DNA of 64,000 bases from Watersipora subatra (taxonomy: Eukaryota; Bryozoa; Gymnolaemata; Cheilostomatida; Watersiporidae): NCBI RefSeq assembly GCF_963576615.1, contig NC_088711.1, positions 33,964,121-34,028,120 on the forward strand, given 5' to 3'. The first letter of the stretch is position 1. Every line of letters starts with the position of its first letter. The position numbers were made by a program, and so were the translations under genes. Below, in pieces: positions 12,793 to 23,900 of this stretch. The notes below the pieces were generated by a model. The model made no database searches, had not been told where the DNA came from, and was given only the letters and a program-made list of their open reading frames with translations.

Positions 12793-13362
12793 ATGCCTCC
12801 CAAAAAGCCTACTGCCAAAACGCAAGAACAGATTGATTCCTGTAGAGAAAGAGACCAAATTCGCAAAGCAGCAGCTAGACAAGCAGAAACTGCTGAGCAA
12901 ACACGGCTACAACTGAAACAAGCTAGATTAGCTACTGCAGCTGCTAGAAGAACAGAAACCGTTGAACAAACACAAGTACGTCGATAGCAGGCCAGAATAG
13001 ATGCTGCAGCTGCTAGAAGTGCAGAGACTGCAGAGATAACACAGCTATGCCTACAACAAAACCGAATAGCTACTGCACATGCTACAAGTGCAGAAACTGC
13101 CGAGCAAACACAGCTACACCTACAACAAAACAGAATAGCAGCTGCTAGAAGAACAGAAACCGCTGAACAAACACAAGTACGTCGATAGCAGGCCGGAATA
13201 GATGCTGCAGCTGCTAAAAGAGCAGAGACTGCTGAGCCGACTCAGCAGCGACTCGAACAGCTCAGAGCAGCTGCTACAGCTGCCAGACGTGCAGAAACCA
13301 CTGACCAGATGCAGCAGCGACAAGAAGATGATTGACTAGCTACAGCAGCTGCTCGGTGAGCT
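12793..13362 (+). pseudogene. repetitive 'AETAEQTQ' coding region with recurrent stop codons
   Basis: From the ATG at 12793 one frame runs to about 13360 apart from in-frame TAG codons at 12985-12987 and 13186-13188 and TGA near 13333 and 13360. It begins MPPKKPTAKTQEQ and then repeats an Ala/Arg/Gln/Glu-rich unit (ATAAARRTETVEQTQ type, about 20-22 residues), strongly helical or coiled-coil in character. The two TAGs fall at the same place in the unit (after QVRR, before QA), so one mutant unit may have been duplicated. Similar 'AARRAAETAEQTQ' tracts are, to my recollection, found at the N-terminus of Helitron-type or other transposon proteins of invertebrates; this is not proven here. Most likely a transposon-derived pseudogene. 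Confidence 0.55.
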
Positions 13363-14273
13363 GTACGTTGCCTGCTCAAAAGTAGGCACAAGCCGAAAAT
13401 TGTTTGTTCATACACCCAACAGAAAAACAAAAAATGTTGTCTACCCGCAATTGTTGCGTTGAATTAACATTGTGTTATTGTTATGTTATGCTTGCATTAA
13501 ACTAATGTTATGGTATTGTTATGTCATGCTATGTCCTTCCTGTTTTGCTATACCTACATATTATCCACATGCAGCATTTTCTAACATATCTTTCAGTATA
13601 TACATGCATATATTTTCATGCATATATTTTCATGCATTCGTTTTCCTTATTGTATCTCATAAAAAAGGCTATCATGTTGGCGCTGTTTTATTATTGTAAG
13701 GTGCGAATGCTGTATTTGCCTTGACATCATACGGTCTGTGGTGTTATACATGTAAATTTTGCTGATAGTAAATTTTATCAACACAACCACATTACATTGT
13801 ACTATTTTAATATACCGTGTTAAAACACAGGCTATAGACAAAGAACTGGTGAGCCCTGATTAGTGTTTCAAGCATGTAGGAGTTTTCATTCACTAAATGC
13901 TGGTGATAGCGATATATTTTGTAGAATTTGTTAAATCATGCAAACTTTTTTAATACTGTCAGTTTGAAGAACAGTTTGCCTAGCAATGTCAATTTCATTT
14001 TCAGTTCTCTGATACAAAATTAGGACAACTCCGATTTGAGTGGTTCTAGACTGATGCATTGTAGACTAGCTGTCAAACAAATTGCAGATTTCCATTGTTC
14101 TCCCCAACATTATTGACATGTATGACTGCTTACCTATGTGTATGCAGTCTGATCAGGGCAGCAATCTCAGCAGGCTGCATATTTGGAGTTGTTTTACAGT
14201 ATGAAAGACAACTCTCAATAAACCTCTTGCTGTACGTGAATCTGTTCCCATAGACGGGTAGTTATGCAGCTAG
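13363..14273. other. no gene recognised
   Basis: AT-rich sequence with short ATATTTTCATGCAT duplications near 13600-13640. No supported gene or transposon terminus is seen. Confidence 0.4.
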
Positions 14274-15482
14274 TCCCACGACCAAACGAGCGGAGCGAAT
14301 GTTTGAGAGTTTTTATGATAAATACATGTGCACACAACTTACGAAAATTATTCATCAACAACGTCGCAAACCCTTGTACAGAAATCTCATCAACAAATTT
14401 AACCGTTGTTCTGTGGAGTAGTTTAAGTATAATAACATTACAAAACACATATAAACCTATTTAAATATATTACCAAGTCTTTGAAAAGTGTTGACAGTAT
14501 TTTAAAACTTACCCATCTGAACGGATTATACATAAATAGACAGATTAATTCGGCCACAAAACGCTTGAAAAGCTTCGTTTAATAATAGTTAAGACCGGCC
14601 TACGATACGCCAATAAAGCCGCGCAACAGATAGTAGAACTATTTAGCAGTGCGTATTTCACGAGAAAAACATGCTCATTTCACCAGTCTATGGCATTGTT
14701 TACTTGCTAAGGTTTCTAATATTTTTGTTAGATTTAATTATAAAAACAATTAATCGAATTTATCCGAAGGTTTCTGTAATAAACGTAGACCGTTTGAGGC
14801 GTAGACCGATTTACAGGTACGAAATTGTGGTACACAGTTTATCAGCCTATGTTTTTTTGTCCAATTACCAAAGGTTTCATTAAATTATTTAAAACGTTAG
14901 CCAAAATTTTTTACAACTTATGTACAAGCTAGAGCTGAACTACAATGCCCCTTTATGACGAGAACATTTTTTATTTTGCTCCAGTTTGCAGAAAACTTCC
15001 AGACGCGTGAACGCTCATACTTGCTTTTTGTTAAAGATCGCTATCAAAACCCTTCTACATTCAACACAACCAACTTTCAAACTGTGTATAGTACACAGTA
15101 GCTTGCCATTGTACTTCTAATTTTGCATTTCAGAGTTATAATAAACATATTTCCTTATTTTTGTTGTTAAATTACATACATTACAGTAGGTTAGGCCTAC
15201 AGCTTTAATTAATATTTATTTTATTGTTGTAAAACATAGGTTTGAGATAGTAGTAAATTAGGTGTGATTTTTTGGGTGATTAGGTGTGATTTATTGTTGT
15301 AAAACATAGGTTTGAGATAATAGTAGATTAGGTGTGATTTTGTGTGTGATTAGGTGTGATTTATTGTTGTAAAACATACTTTTTGACAACTATTTTTTCA
15401 ACAACCAGCACTGCCATTTCTTTTTTCCATTATCACTTATTCCATTATCAGGTCGTGGGCTGTATGACAGGGGAATTGCTAG
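14274..15482 (+). mobile_element. Helitron/Helentron-like non-autonomous element, copy 1
   Basis: The left end is TCCCACGACCAAACGAGCG. The right end is GGTCGTGGGCTGTATGACAG followed by GGGAATTGCTAG. CCCACGACC at the left terminus pairs with GGTCGTGGG, which lies about 25 bases inside the right terminus; between it and the end is the small hairpin CTGT-ATG-ACAG. A 5' TC, a 3' CTAG and asymmetric inverted repeats are Helitron/Helentron features. No Rep/helicase frame is present. The right half contains a tandem duplication (15225-15370) with GTAAAACATAGGTTTGAGAT. Related copies are at 15495-16614 and 60959-62479. Confidence 0.6.
15225..15372. repeat. about 62-bp tandem duplication inside Helitron-like copy 1
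   Basis: TTTATTGTTGTAAAACATAG with its following AGGTGTGATTT segment occurs about two and a half times. The related element at 60959-62479 has only one copy (around 62030-62070), so this is an internal expansion. Confidence 0.75.
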
Positions 15483-15494
15483 TATATATATATA

Positions 15495-16614
15495 CTAGAA
15501 ATTCTCCTGTCATACAGCCCACGACCAAAGTGATATTGGAAAAAAGAAAGGGTACTGATGGTTGAGAAATGCAATATTAGCAGTCAAATGGCACTGCAGT
15601 GGAATAGGATAACTGCAATGGTAGCTGTAATGTACTGGGTGTTATTATGTACAACAAATAGCAATAATGAAAGGAAAGGATTATATGTTTATATCTCTCC
15701 CCCTGCAATAGGAGAAATGCAATATTAGAAGTAAAATGCACTGATATTTTTAGAATAACCAATATTATTATTATAGTAATACAGTAATAATAGAAAACCA
15801 ATGCATAATTTTGTTTACATTACAAAATGTCATAGCTAACAATATCAAGAAGTTGTGATATTTATATAGATTTTTAGAAAATCTATTTAACAAAACTATT
15901 TAGAAAAAATAATAACAGGTCACATATTGCCCATTATCAATGTTGTTAGTGTGACTATAACACTTCAATAGCCATCCAAACTTATAATTAGTTATTGTAA
16001 TAATCTCATAAGAATCGTTAGAAAAAATATCATCGTCATTTCCTTTACTTTCACTGCGTTGGACATCAGTTAGAATACCAAAGTACTCAAAAGTGTCTAA
16101 AATGTCAGTTACTTTGAAATAGGCAAAAAAGAAACAATTATATTTCAGTACTCCTACGTTAATTACAGAAACCTTCGACAATTCGACAACGCTATAGACT
16201 GGTGAAATGTGCACGTTATTTTTTCGTGAAATGCGCACGACTTAATGGTTCTATTCTCTGTCGCTCAGCGTTTCATTTGCCGGTCTTAATTTTGATAAAA
16301 GTAAGGCTTAGCAAGTTTTAATAACGATTTTCGGTCAAATTAATCTGTCTATTTGTGTATAATCCGTTCAGATGGGTAAGTTTTAAGATACTGTCGACAC
16401 TTTTAAAAGACTTGGTAATATATTTAAATAGGTTTATATGTGTTTTGTATCGTTATTATACTTAAACGACTCCACAGAAAAATGGTTAAATTTGTTGATG
16501 AGATTTTGGTACAAGGGTTTGCGACGTTGTTGATGAATAATTTTTGGAAGTTGTGTGCACATGCATTTATCATAAAAACTCTCAAACATTCGCTCCGCTC
16601 GTTTGGTCGTGGGA
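15495..16614 (-). mobile_element. Helitron/Helentron-like non-autonomous element, copy 2 (inverted)
   Basis: This copy is in reverse orientation to copy 1. Its 3' end (reverse strand ...GAGAATTTCTAG) starts at 15495 and its 5' end (TCCCACGACCAAACGAGCGG on the reverse strand) is at 16614. Only a TATATATATATA-type spacer separates the two 3' ends, so the pair forms a 2.3-kb imperfect palindrome. Frames of 87-112 aa inside are read on both strands and match nothing recognisable. Confidence 0.6.
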
Positions 16615-17644
16615 TAAAATTCAATGTTTGTCTTTCGTTGGTCTTTTGTTTTCTGTCATCGTCATCGTCGTGTACATCTACAGCGATTAAAGTCTTGCGA
16701 TGATGATTCTCCACTGAACTGGAATTTAACTCGTGACGGTTGCAATCGCAAGAAACAAATGCACATAACTACAGGCTAAGCTATTCTCATCTAATCTAGC
16801 TCCTCTATGGTATCCTTATCGCTATTAAAACTAAATATGTACATTTTATTATGAATTATTATAACCTTTTTCGTTTGTTCTTGTAAATTTCTGTAAAATC
16901 CATTTCAAAATTCATTATTCATTTTTCTATATTTGTACTTTTTAATTGTGCCATTTCAATTTCAAATGTTCCATTACAGTGCAACTGTAATAGAAAAATT
17001 TCAATCATCAGCTTTCGGTTATTGCAAAGGGCAATCACTAGAAATTGAAACACTAGAAATTTTTCATATGAACATTTTCAAGTAGGAATTGTCTATACTT
17101 TCTCTCTTAGTTCGGTCAGACAAAATACCCTCGCATGCTTCACTGATATATTTAATTTGAATATCTTATTTTTACATTTTCGCGAGTATTGAATATCGAG
17201 CTGTACCACTATAAATGTATTCCAAATTTTGATAGATAACTTCTTCGGCAACAGAACCCTTTTTTTATAAACACTTCCATGCACTCTTTGTTTTTATTAA
17301 TTCAACATATTCATGATTTTTATTTATTCATTTTTCAGTTTATTTTAATTGTATCAGTATTAATTCACTTTTCATTGTAACCATTGTAACAAATCATACT
17401 TTGTTTAGCCATTACTCGCTAATTATTTCACATTTGAACACCTTTACAGTTGTTTTATTTTTTCTCTTATTTTATTTGAACTGCACAAAACACTTTTCTC
17501 ATGATATGTAGTATAAAGGTTAGAGTGGTAACTGTTGTTATATGTTAAATATGTTTCTTGTAGTTCAAGCGCTGCAAACTCAACAGGTTTTAATCTAGTC
17601 GCTATAAACTGGACATACGACAGACAAACAAACACTTAGACTTG

Positions 17645-18022
17645 TATATATACTAGCTGTGCTACCCGGCGTTGCCGGAGTATTGAAAATCAGCTTATAA
17701 ACAATGAGAGGTAATGAGAGTTGCCTGCCACTCGCTATTAGCCTGGCACATTGCCAATGCATAATTTGAGTAAGCGTGCTAATATGAGCTACCCTCTCGG
17801 TGAGGTTAGGCAATCACCCTGCTCCCATATAGCGACATATATCACTAGTGAAGTGATCAAGTTTGTGTGGCTGAGTTGGTACGGTGTCTGACTGGTTAAC
17901 CGGAGTGTCCAAGTCCAAGTTCAAATTTATTTTTATATTTCGTTATTCCAAGATATCAGTAGCTATAGCTGGACGATCATAACGACGAATGCACAAACTA
18001 TGAGAAATATATACATGTATAT
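17645..18022 (+). mobile_element. tRNA-containing interspersed repeat (CCGGCGTTGC family), copy 1
   Basis: It starts CTAGCTGTGCTACCCGGCGT and carries a tRNA-like core with an A-box-like TGGCTGAGTTGG (17870s) and a B-box-like AAGTTCAAATT. It ends in a TATGAGAAATATATAC-type tail after the phrase AGCTATAGCTGGACGA. The layout fits a tRNA-derived SINE or a composite non-autonomous retroposon. Relatives occur at 19236-19742 (minus), 33790-34600 (minus), 45726-46434 (plus), 46435-47325 (plus) and 56790-57058 (minus). Confidence 0.6.
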
Positions 18023-18595
18023 AGATAGGCACTTGGACAGCTTTATGATATTATGTATAGTATAATACACCTTATATATTATATTTACTTAATGTATTGT
18101 ATACTATATATAATGCACAATGAATTATTTATGACAAGTCGGCCTAGGTTTGTTGCATTAGTTTTATGGTATAGGCCTCAACAAGAATAATGCATGCTAA
18201 TGAATATAACCACAAAACAATAAAAAATATGACATGAAATATTTCAGTCTAACAGCAGTGTAACGAAAAAACTATTGTAAATATATAAATATTTTGTCTG
18301 TGGTTGCTGGGTATTTTGTCTATGGTTGTTAAGTATTATCTACGTATAGCATGCACAAAATAAGAGCTAAACACGATAATGCTAGTTGTTCCATTATTAT
18401 GATAGACAAGCGAGTACATGTATTTTATTTTAGGTTAGCCGAAGGGAGGAATGTTTTAGGTTTCAGCATCACAGCTTTATCGGTATTAGCAGTAGTAGAA
18501 AGTCATTTGATGAACTGAGGAATTAAGTAGACCGCTTGGGAGTTGCTCTCACTTGTTGACAATAGTATATAACTCCTATTACACTTAGTTGGAGC

Positions 18596-18640
18596 CATAG
18601 AGACCTATTAACTATACTAAGTATAGTTAATAGGTCTATG
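18596..18640. repeat. near-perfect 45-bp palindrome
   Basis: The arms CATAG..ACCTATTAACTATACT and AGTATAGTTAATAGGT..CTATG are complementary except for a two-base insertion in the left arm and a single central A. It would form a stable hairpin or cruciform. No transposon end or target duplication is seen around it. Confidence 0.85.
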
Positions 18641-19235
18641 GTTGCAGCAATGATATAAATGATCAGTCAGTTGCCATTCACCAGCATTTGTGATACTAAT
18701 AGTCACCATTGTGAAATCGCCCAAAATAGGTTTATATTTAGATTTTGAGTATGTAAACAACACTGCACAGCTTTGCCTGCTGTTCTACCTATCTTATTGG
18801 CCAGGTCAAACAACATGACAATAGTGAAAGGCTTTGTCATTTTATATTAGGGATGACAAAATATTTATCAAAAACTAGGGAAAAAAGGACGCTGTTCGGG
18901 TGATTTCGGGCAATTATATTTAACTTTAAGCATATGTTACGACCCCCTACCAATCTCAAAATTAGTAAATATAGTTAATTTGAAATGTTTTATTTTCCAT
19001 GAATCTACTTTTTAAGTTAGGTGTTACCCCTACACTGTATAAATTCAATGTTTGCTATTGTGAACCGCGGGGTCTACTGACTGAATGAGCTAATGCCACG
19101 ATAACGGAGAGTTGTTTTCCAAAACCTAACAAGGCAACACTACCGGCAACGGCAAGGCAACACTGTACTGCTATACTATACTACTAAGGCTTACCATCAA
19201 ATATGTTACAGAGATCTAAATTTTCATTCATTAGC

Positions 19236-19742
19236 ACTTTTAGCTATTTATATAAATCTCAAAGTGGGTCTGTCTGCGTGTCCAGCTACAACGATAAAGT
19301 TTCAAGAATGCAAAATCCTCTTTGCACTGGATTTGAACTTGGAACCTGCAGTTATGCGGACAGGCATTCATCCAATACGCTACGCTGTCTGACTGGCTAC
19401 ACCATGGATACATACTGTACAGCGCATCCTTATTACACATGCCAATCTTTCATGGCTTCATTCTCAACACTGCAGCTAGTGTTATGTGTGAAGCCATACC
19501 AGAAGAAAAATGCTCAAAATCATATGGCCAGAAAGACTATTGCAATCACTACAGATCTGTAGTAGTCATTGCAGCCGATACGGTATGAATTACACAGAAA
19601 TAAACACAGTAAACAATAAACACAGTACATAGAAATAAATGAAACACCTTCATTTATTCAAGTTAGAATGGTAAATGTTGTATATGTTGTTTCTGTGCAA
19701 AAACCTTTTTATTACCTGTGCAACACTGGGAATTCAGCTAGT
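19236..19742 (-). mobile_element. tRNA-containing interspersed repeat (CCGGCGTTGC family), copy 2
   Basis: In reverse orientation: the head, on the reverse strand CTAGCTGAATTCCCAGTGTT, is at 19742; the tRNA-like core with GGTTCCAAGTTCAAATCC is at 19320-19420; the tail AAACTTT..GCTGGACACGCAG is near 19236-19310. The 119-aa plus-strand frame here (19203-19562) is a by-product of this repeat. Confidence 0.6.
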
Positions 19743-20649
19743 ACATTCATAAAAAAGGATGTCTGTAATAAAAATAGTCATTAGACAGGCAAAACTGAAA
19801 GCTGACCGATAAAAACATTTTGCATAATATATCGGTCAACGGCTAACTGGATGATTAAACGAATAGCAAAAATATAGAAGGTGGACAAGAACATACCAGC
19901 AGGTTAATTAATAACAATATCTCAGCCATTTAAGGTAGTGACAGTTGGCGACAGGTGGTGACAGTTGGCGACAAGTTGCTCACACAGAGTCAAATGCTCC
20001 CAACCTTATTGTGACAAGCTCAAAGTTCTTGTGCAAATCTTTCCGTCAGGTTTTCACAATCCGGATTGTTTAAACATTAAAAGTGGTCATCATTATTAGT
20101 ACTTTCTCTACTTCTTAACTTCAACATTTGATACAATTCTCTTGTTTTGTTGAGTTTTGGGACTTCAGCAAATGAGTTTTTGTGAAGGGAACTTTACCTT
20201 GTCTTTTACTACATGGCAGGTGCATGAGTAGCCAGATTCCGATTCGTGGGTTCAAAACCAGTTAGAAACAGAACTTTTTGAGAAGCTGAACACTCTGTTT
20301 TAGAAGTTTGTTACATATGATGGCCTCGCTAAAGGCATAATAAGGATGCATTACAAAACTCATTGACCTCAGCCTCATTTTGAGCGCATTGTATATTAAA
20401 AGGTTTTAATAAAAAAATATACAATTCGTGTACCTCTAGCCACATCATAGCCATAAAGCTAGACAAGCTCTTTCTTCAAATATGTTCTATCAACTCATAT
20501 TTCACCTGCTGTACAGCCTTTCCTAAACAGTGTAATGGTGACAACAAGAGCCAAACAGAATTCGTTTAGGAACTTTCATGTTATGAAAGGTTGTACTACC
20601 TTCAGGGGTTAAAAATAAAGATCAAGCTACATATAAGGGTGTGATTCAT
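19743..20649. other. no gene recognised
   Basis: Contains a short GACAGTTGGCGACAGGTGGTG repeat near 19930-19980 and a B-box-like GTGGGTTCAAAACC near 20250. Nothing else can be supported. Confidence 0.4.
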
Positions 20650-20664
20650 TCATGAGTCACTTAC

Positions 20665-20875
20665 CTATGCTATTGTCAAGATTAAACAAAATAAAGAGAA
20701 AATGGTGCTTGACATCCCAGTCATTCTGGTTCAAGCAAGAACTCTCTTTGGCTTTTCTTGGCTTTTTTCTTGACAGAAGAGCTCCGTCAGGAATCAAACA
20801 AAGGGGGGCTTTAGATATAAAGTTTTCATTGAAATCTTTAACATCCAGATGAGACTTGAGTGCAAAACATGACAT
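20665..20875 (-). CDS. possible exon with strong donor, family unknown
   Basis: The minus-strand frame is open for about 70 codons (polar, Lys/Ser/Asn-rich, for example LSRKKPRKAKESSCLNQNDW) and ends at ATAG|GTAAGTG. It lies just 3' of the claudin-like gene's stop codon, so it could be an alternative cytoplasmic tail of that gene, an exon of a neighbour or chance. No matching acceptor or partner exon was identified. Confidence 0.2.
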
Positions 20876-20949
20876 AGATCTCGAGCACTCAATAGGAAAT
20901 GGTGGCGAGAATCCTACTGACCTCGAAATATGTTAAGTCTACTCGGCTA

Positions 20950-23900
20950 TCAGCTGGTTCTGCAGGTGACAGTTAGAGTTCCTATAGCTGTCAACCATGT
21001 TGGAAGAAGGTTTGCTAGCGTAAGATAGTAAGAAAGCTGCAGTGTCATTTCTTTATTCATCATGAAATATATGGTGACAAGTGCGATTACCTGACAGACA
21101 CCTGCAACACATGCCACTGAGCTGTAAACACAACACTTCAACGCATCAATAAAATACGCAATAGAGGTATGCAATAGAGATATGCTGTAGAGATATGCTA
21201 AAGATATGTGTAATAGTGATATGTTACAGAGATATGTTATAGAGATATGTTATAGAGATATGTTATAGAGATATGTTTTAGAGATATGTTACAGAGATAT
21301 GCAATAGATATATGCAATAGAGATGTGCAATAGAGATGTGCAATGGAGATGTGCAATGGAGATGTGCAATCATATATTCATACAATCAAGATATGTTATA
21401 GATACATACAGCAGAGATGGGAAACGGAGATACGCAATAATGATATGCAATAGATATACGCAATAGAGACATTCAGTAGTGATATGTAATAGAGATATGC
21501 AATAGATATACGCAATAGAGACATTCAGTAGTGATATGTAATAGAGATATGCAATAGATATACGCAATAGAGACATTCAGTAGTGATATGTAATACAGAT
21601 ATTCAGCAACAATTTCACATGAATTAAATGTATCATAGTACATATAGCTAAATCGTTTACATTGAAGTTTAAATTAAGATGTGTTTAACATGCTAATAGT
21701 ATAGTATTTCCTTTCCTCAAAAATATTGTAAGGAGGGGACAACTTTCTTGTTATTTAAAGTTATTTGACATACCTGAAGTTATCAGTACAGCTGTTAGTC
21801 CTCCTAGCCCGCATGTCTTACATTTAGCCTTAGGAACATATCCACAGACAAAGAATATATGGGCTGCTAAGATCATTGCCCCAGCCAGCGCAATAAGGAC
21901 TAGAGAGAGAATTTCAAGCTCTGAAATGAAGCAAAAGGCATGTAAACCACAAAGTAAAAACTTGCTAACATCACAAGCAATCACCATAAAGAAATGACAG
22001 AGCTAAGCAGGTGATAAAATTGTCTTCAGAGTGTAACAAGTCATGCTTGAGTTTATATTTTTGCATTACTGATGTGAATTATTTTATGCAAACAAGTTTG
22101 CTATAAATCATGCCCCTACAAAAAGTAAAACTTTTCTCTTCTGGACAGACTCGGTGTAACAATTTTGAACATTGTATAAATAATGAACCTCTATCGCTTG
22201 AGTAATCTTTTAGAAGCAAGGCTAGCAAGTGGTACATCATGAATCGATTGTATTGAACAGCAGACATTAAGTAGAAGCTTCTAGAAAAATTCATTTTTCG
22301 GTATGTTTTTGTTATTTGTAGATTATACTGTGAATAACGATGTAACATGTTTGAGTTACTATTAGATTTAATAAATCACTACTGTTTAATTGTAAATAAT
22401 TTTGTTGGTACAAAATAACCTGCAAAGCAAGTTCTTGAAATCAGGCAAATTCTTTACATGACTAGTACTACTATTGTAACTCTCCTACCTGCAATACATC
22501 TAGTACTAGTATGTTATAGTAACTCTCCTACCTGCAATACATCTAGTACTAGTATGTTATGGCAACTCTTCTACCTGCAATACATCTAGTACTAGTATGT
22601 TATAGTAACCTTCCTACCTGCAATACATCTAGTACTAGTGTGTTATAGCAACTCTCCTTCTTGCAATACATCTAGTACTAGTATGTTATAGCAACTCTCC
22701 TATCTGCAATACATCTAGTACTAGTATGTTATGGCAACTCTTCTACCTGCAATACATCTAGTACTAGTATGTTATAGTAACCCTCCTACCAGCAATACAT
22801 CTAGTACTAGTATGTTATAGCAACTCTTCTACCTGCAATACATCTAGTACTAGTATGTTATAGTAACCCTCCTACCTGCAATACATCTAGTACTAGTGTG
22901 TTATAGCAACTCTCCTACCTACAATACATCTAGAACTAGTATGTTATAGCAACTCTCCTTCTTGCAATACATCTAGTACTAGTATGTTATAGCAACTCTC
23001 CTATCTGCAATACATCTAGTACTAGTATGTTATGGCAACTCTTCTACCTGCAATACATCTAGTACTAGTATGTTATAGTAACCCTCCTACCTGCAATACA
23101 TCTAGTACTAGTATGTTATAGCAACCCTCCTACCTGCAATACATCTAGAACTAGTATGTTATAGCAACTCTCCTACCTACAATATATCTAGTACTAGTAT
23201 ATTATAGCAACTTTCCTACTTGCAATACATTTAGTGCTAGTATGTTATAGTAACTCTCCTACTTGCAATACATTTAGTACTAGTATGTTATAGTAACTCT
23301 CCTTGCAATACATCTAGTACTAGTATGTTATACTAACTCTCCTACTTGCAATACATTTAGTACTGGTATGTTATAGTAACTCTCTTACCTGCAATACATC
23401 AAGTGCTAGTATGTTATAGCAACCCTCCTACCTGCAATACATCTAGAACTAGTATGTTATAGCAACTCTCCTACCTACAATACATCTAGAACTAGTATGT
23501 TATAGCAACTCTCCTTGCAATACATCTAGTACTAGTATGTTATAGCAACTCTCCTACCTACAATATATCTAGTACTAGTATGTTATAGCAACTTTCCTAC
23601 TTGCAATACATTTAGTGCTAGTATGTTATAGTAACTCTCCTACCTACAATACATCTAGTACTAGTATGTTATACTAACTCTCCTACCTGCAATACATCTA
23701 GTACTAGTATGTTATGGCAACTCTTCTACCTGCAATACATCTAGTACTAGTACGTTATAGTAACCCTTCTACCTGCAATACATCTAGTACTAGTATGTTA
23801 TAGCAACTCTCTTACCTACAATACATCTAGTACTAGTATGTTATGGCAACTTTCCTACCCGCAATACATCTAGTACTACATGTAGTATGTTATAGTAACC

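Noticed and set aside
16424-16714. 96-aa minus and 87-aa plus frames
   Set aside because: Both lie in the terminal part of Helitron-like copy 2; the other copies do not preserve them as coding.
17860-17950. Functional tRNA gene
   Set aside because: A- and B-box-like words are present but the cloverleaf stems do not close and the sequence is part of a dispersed repeat family.
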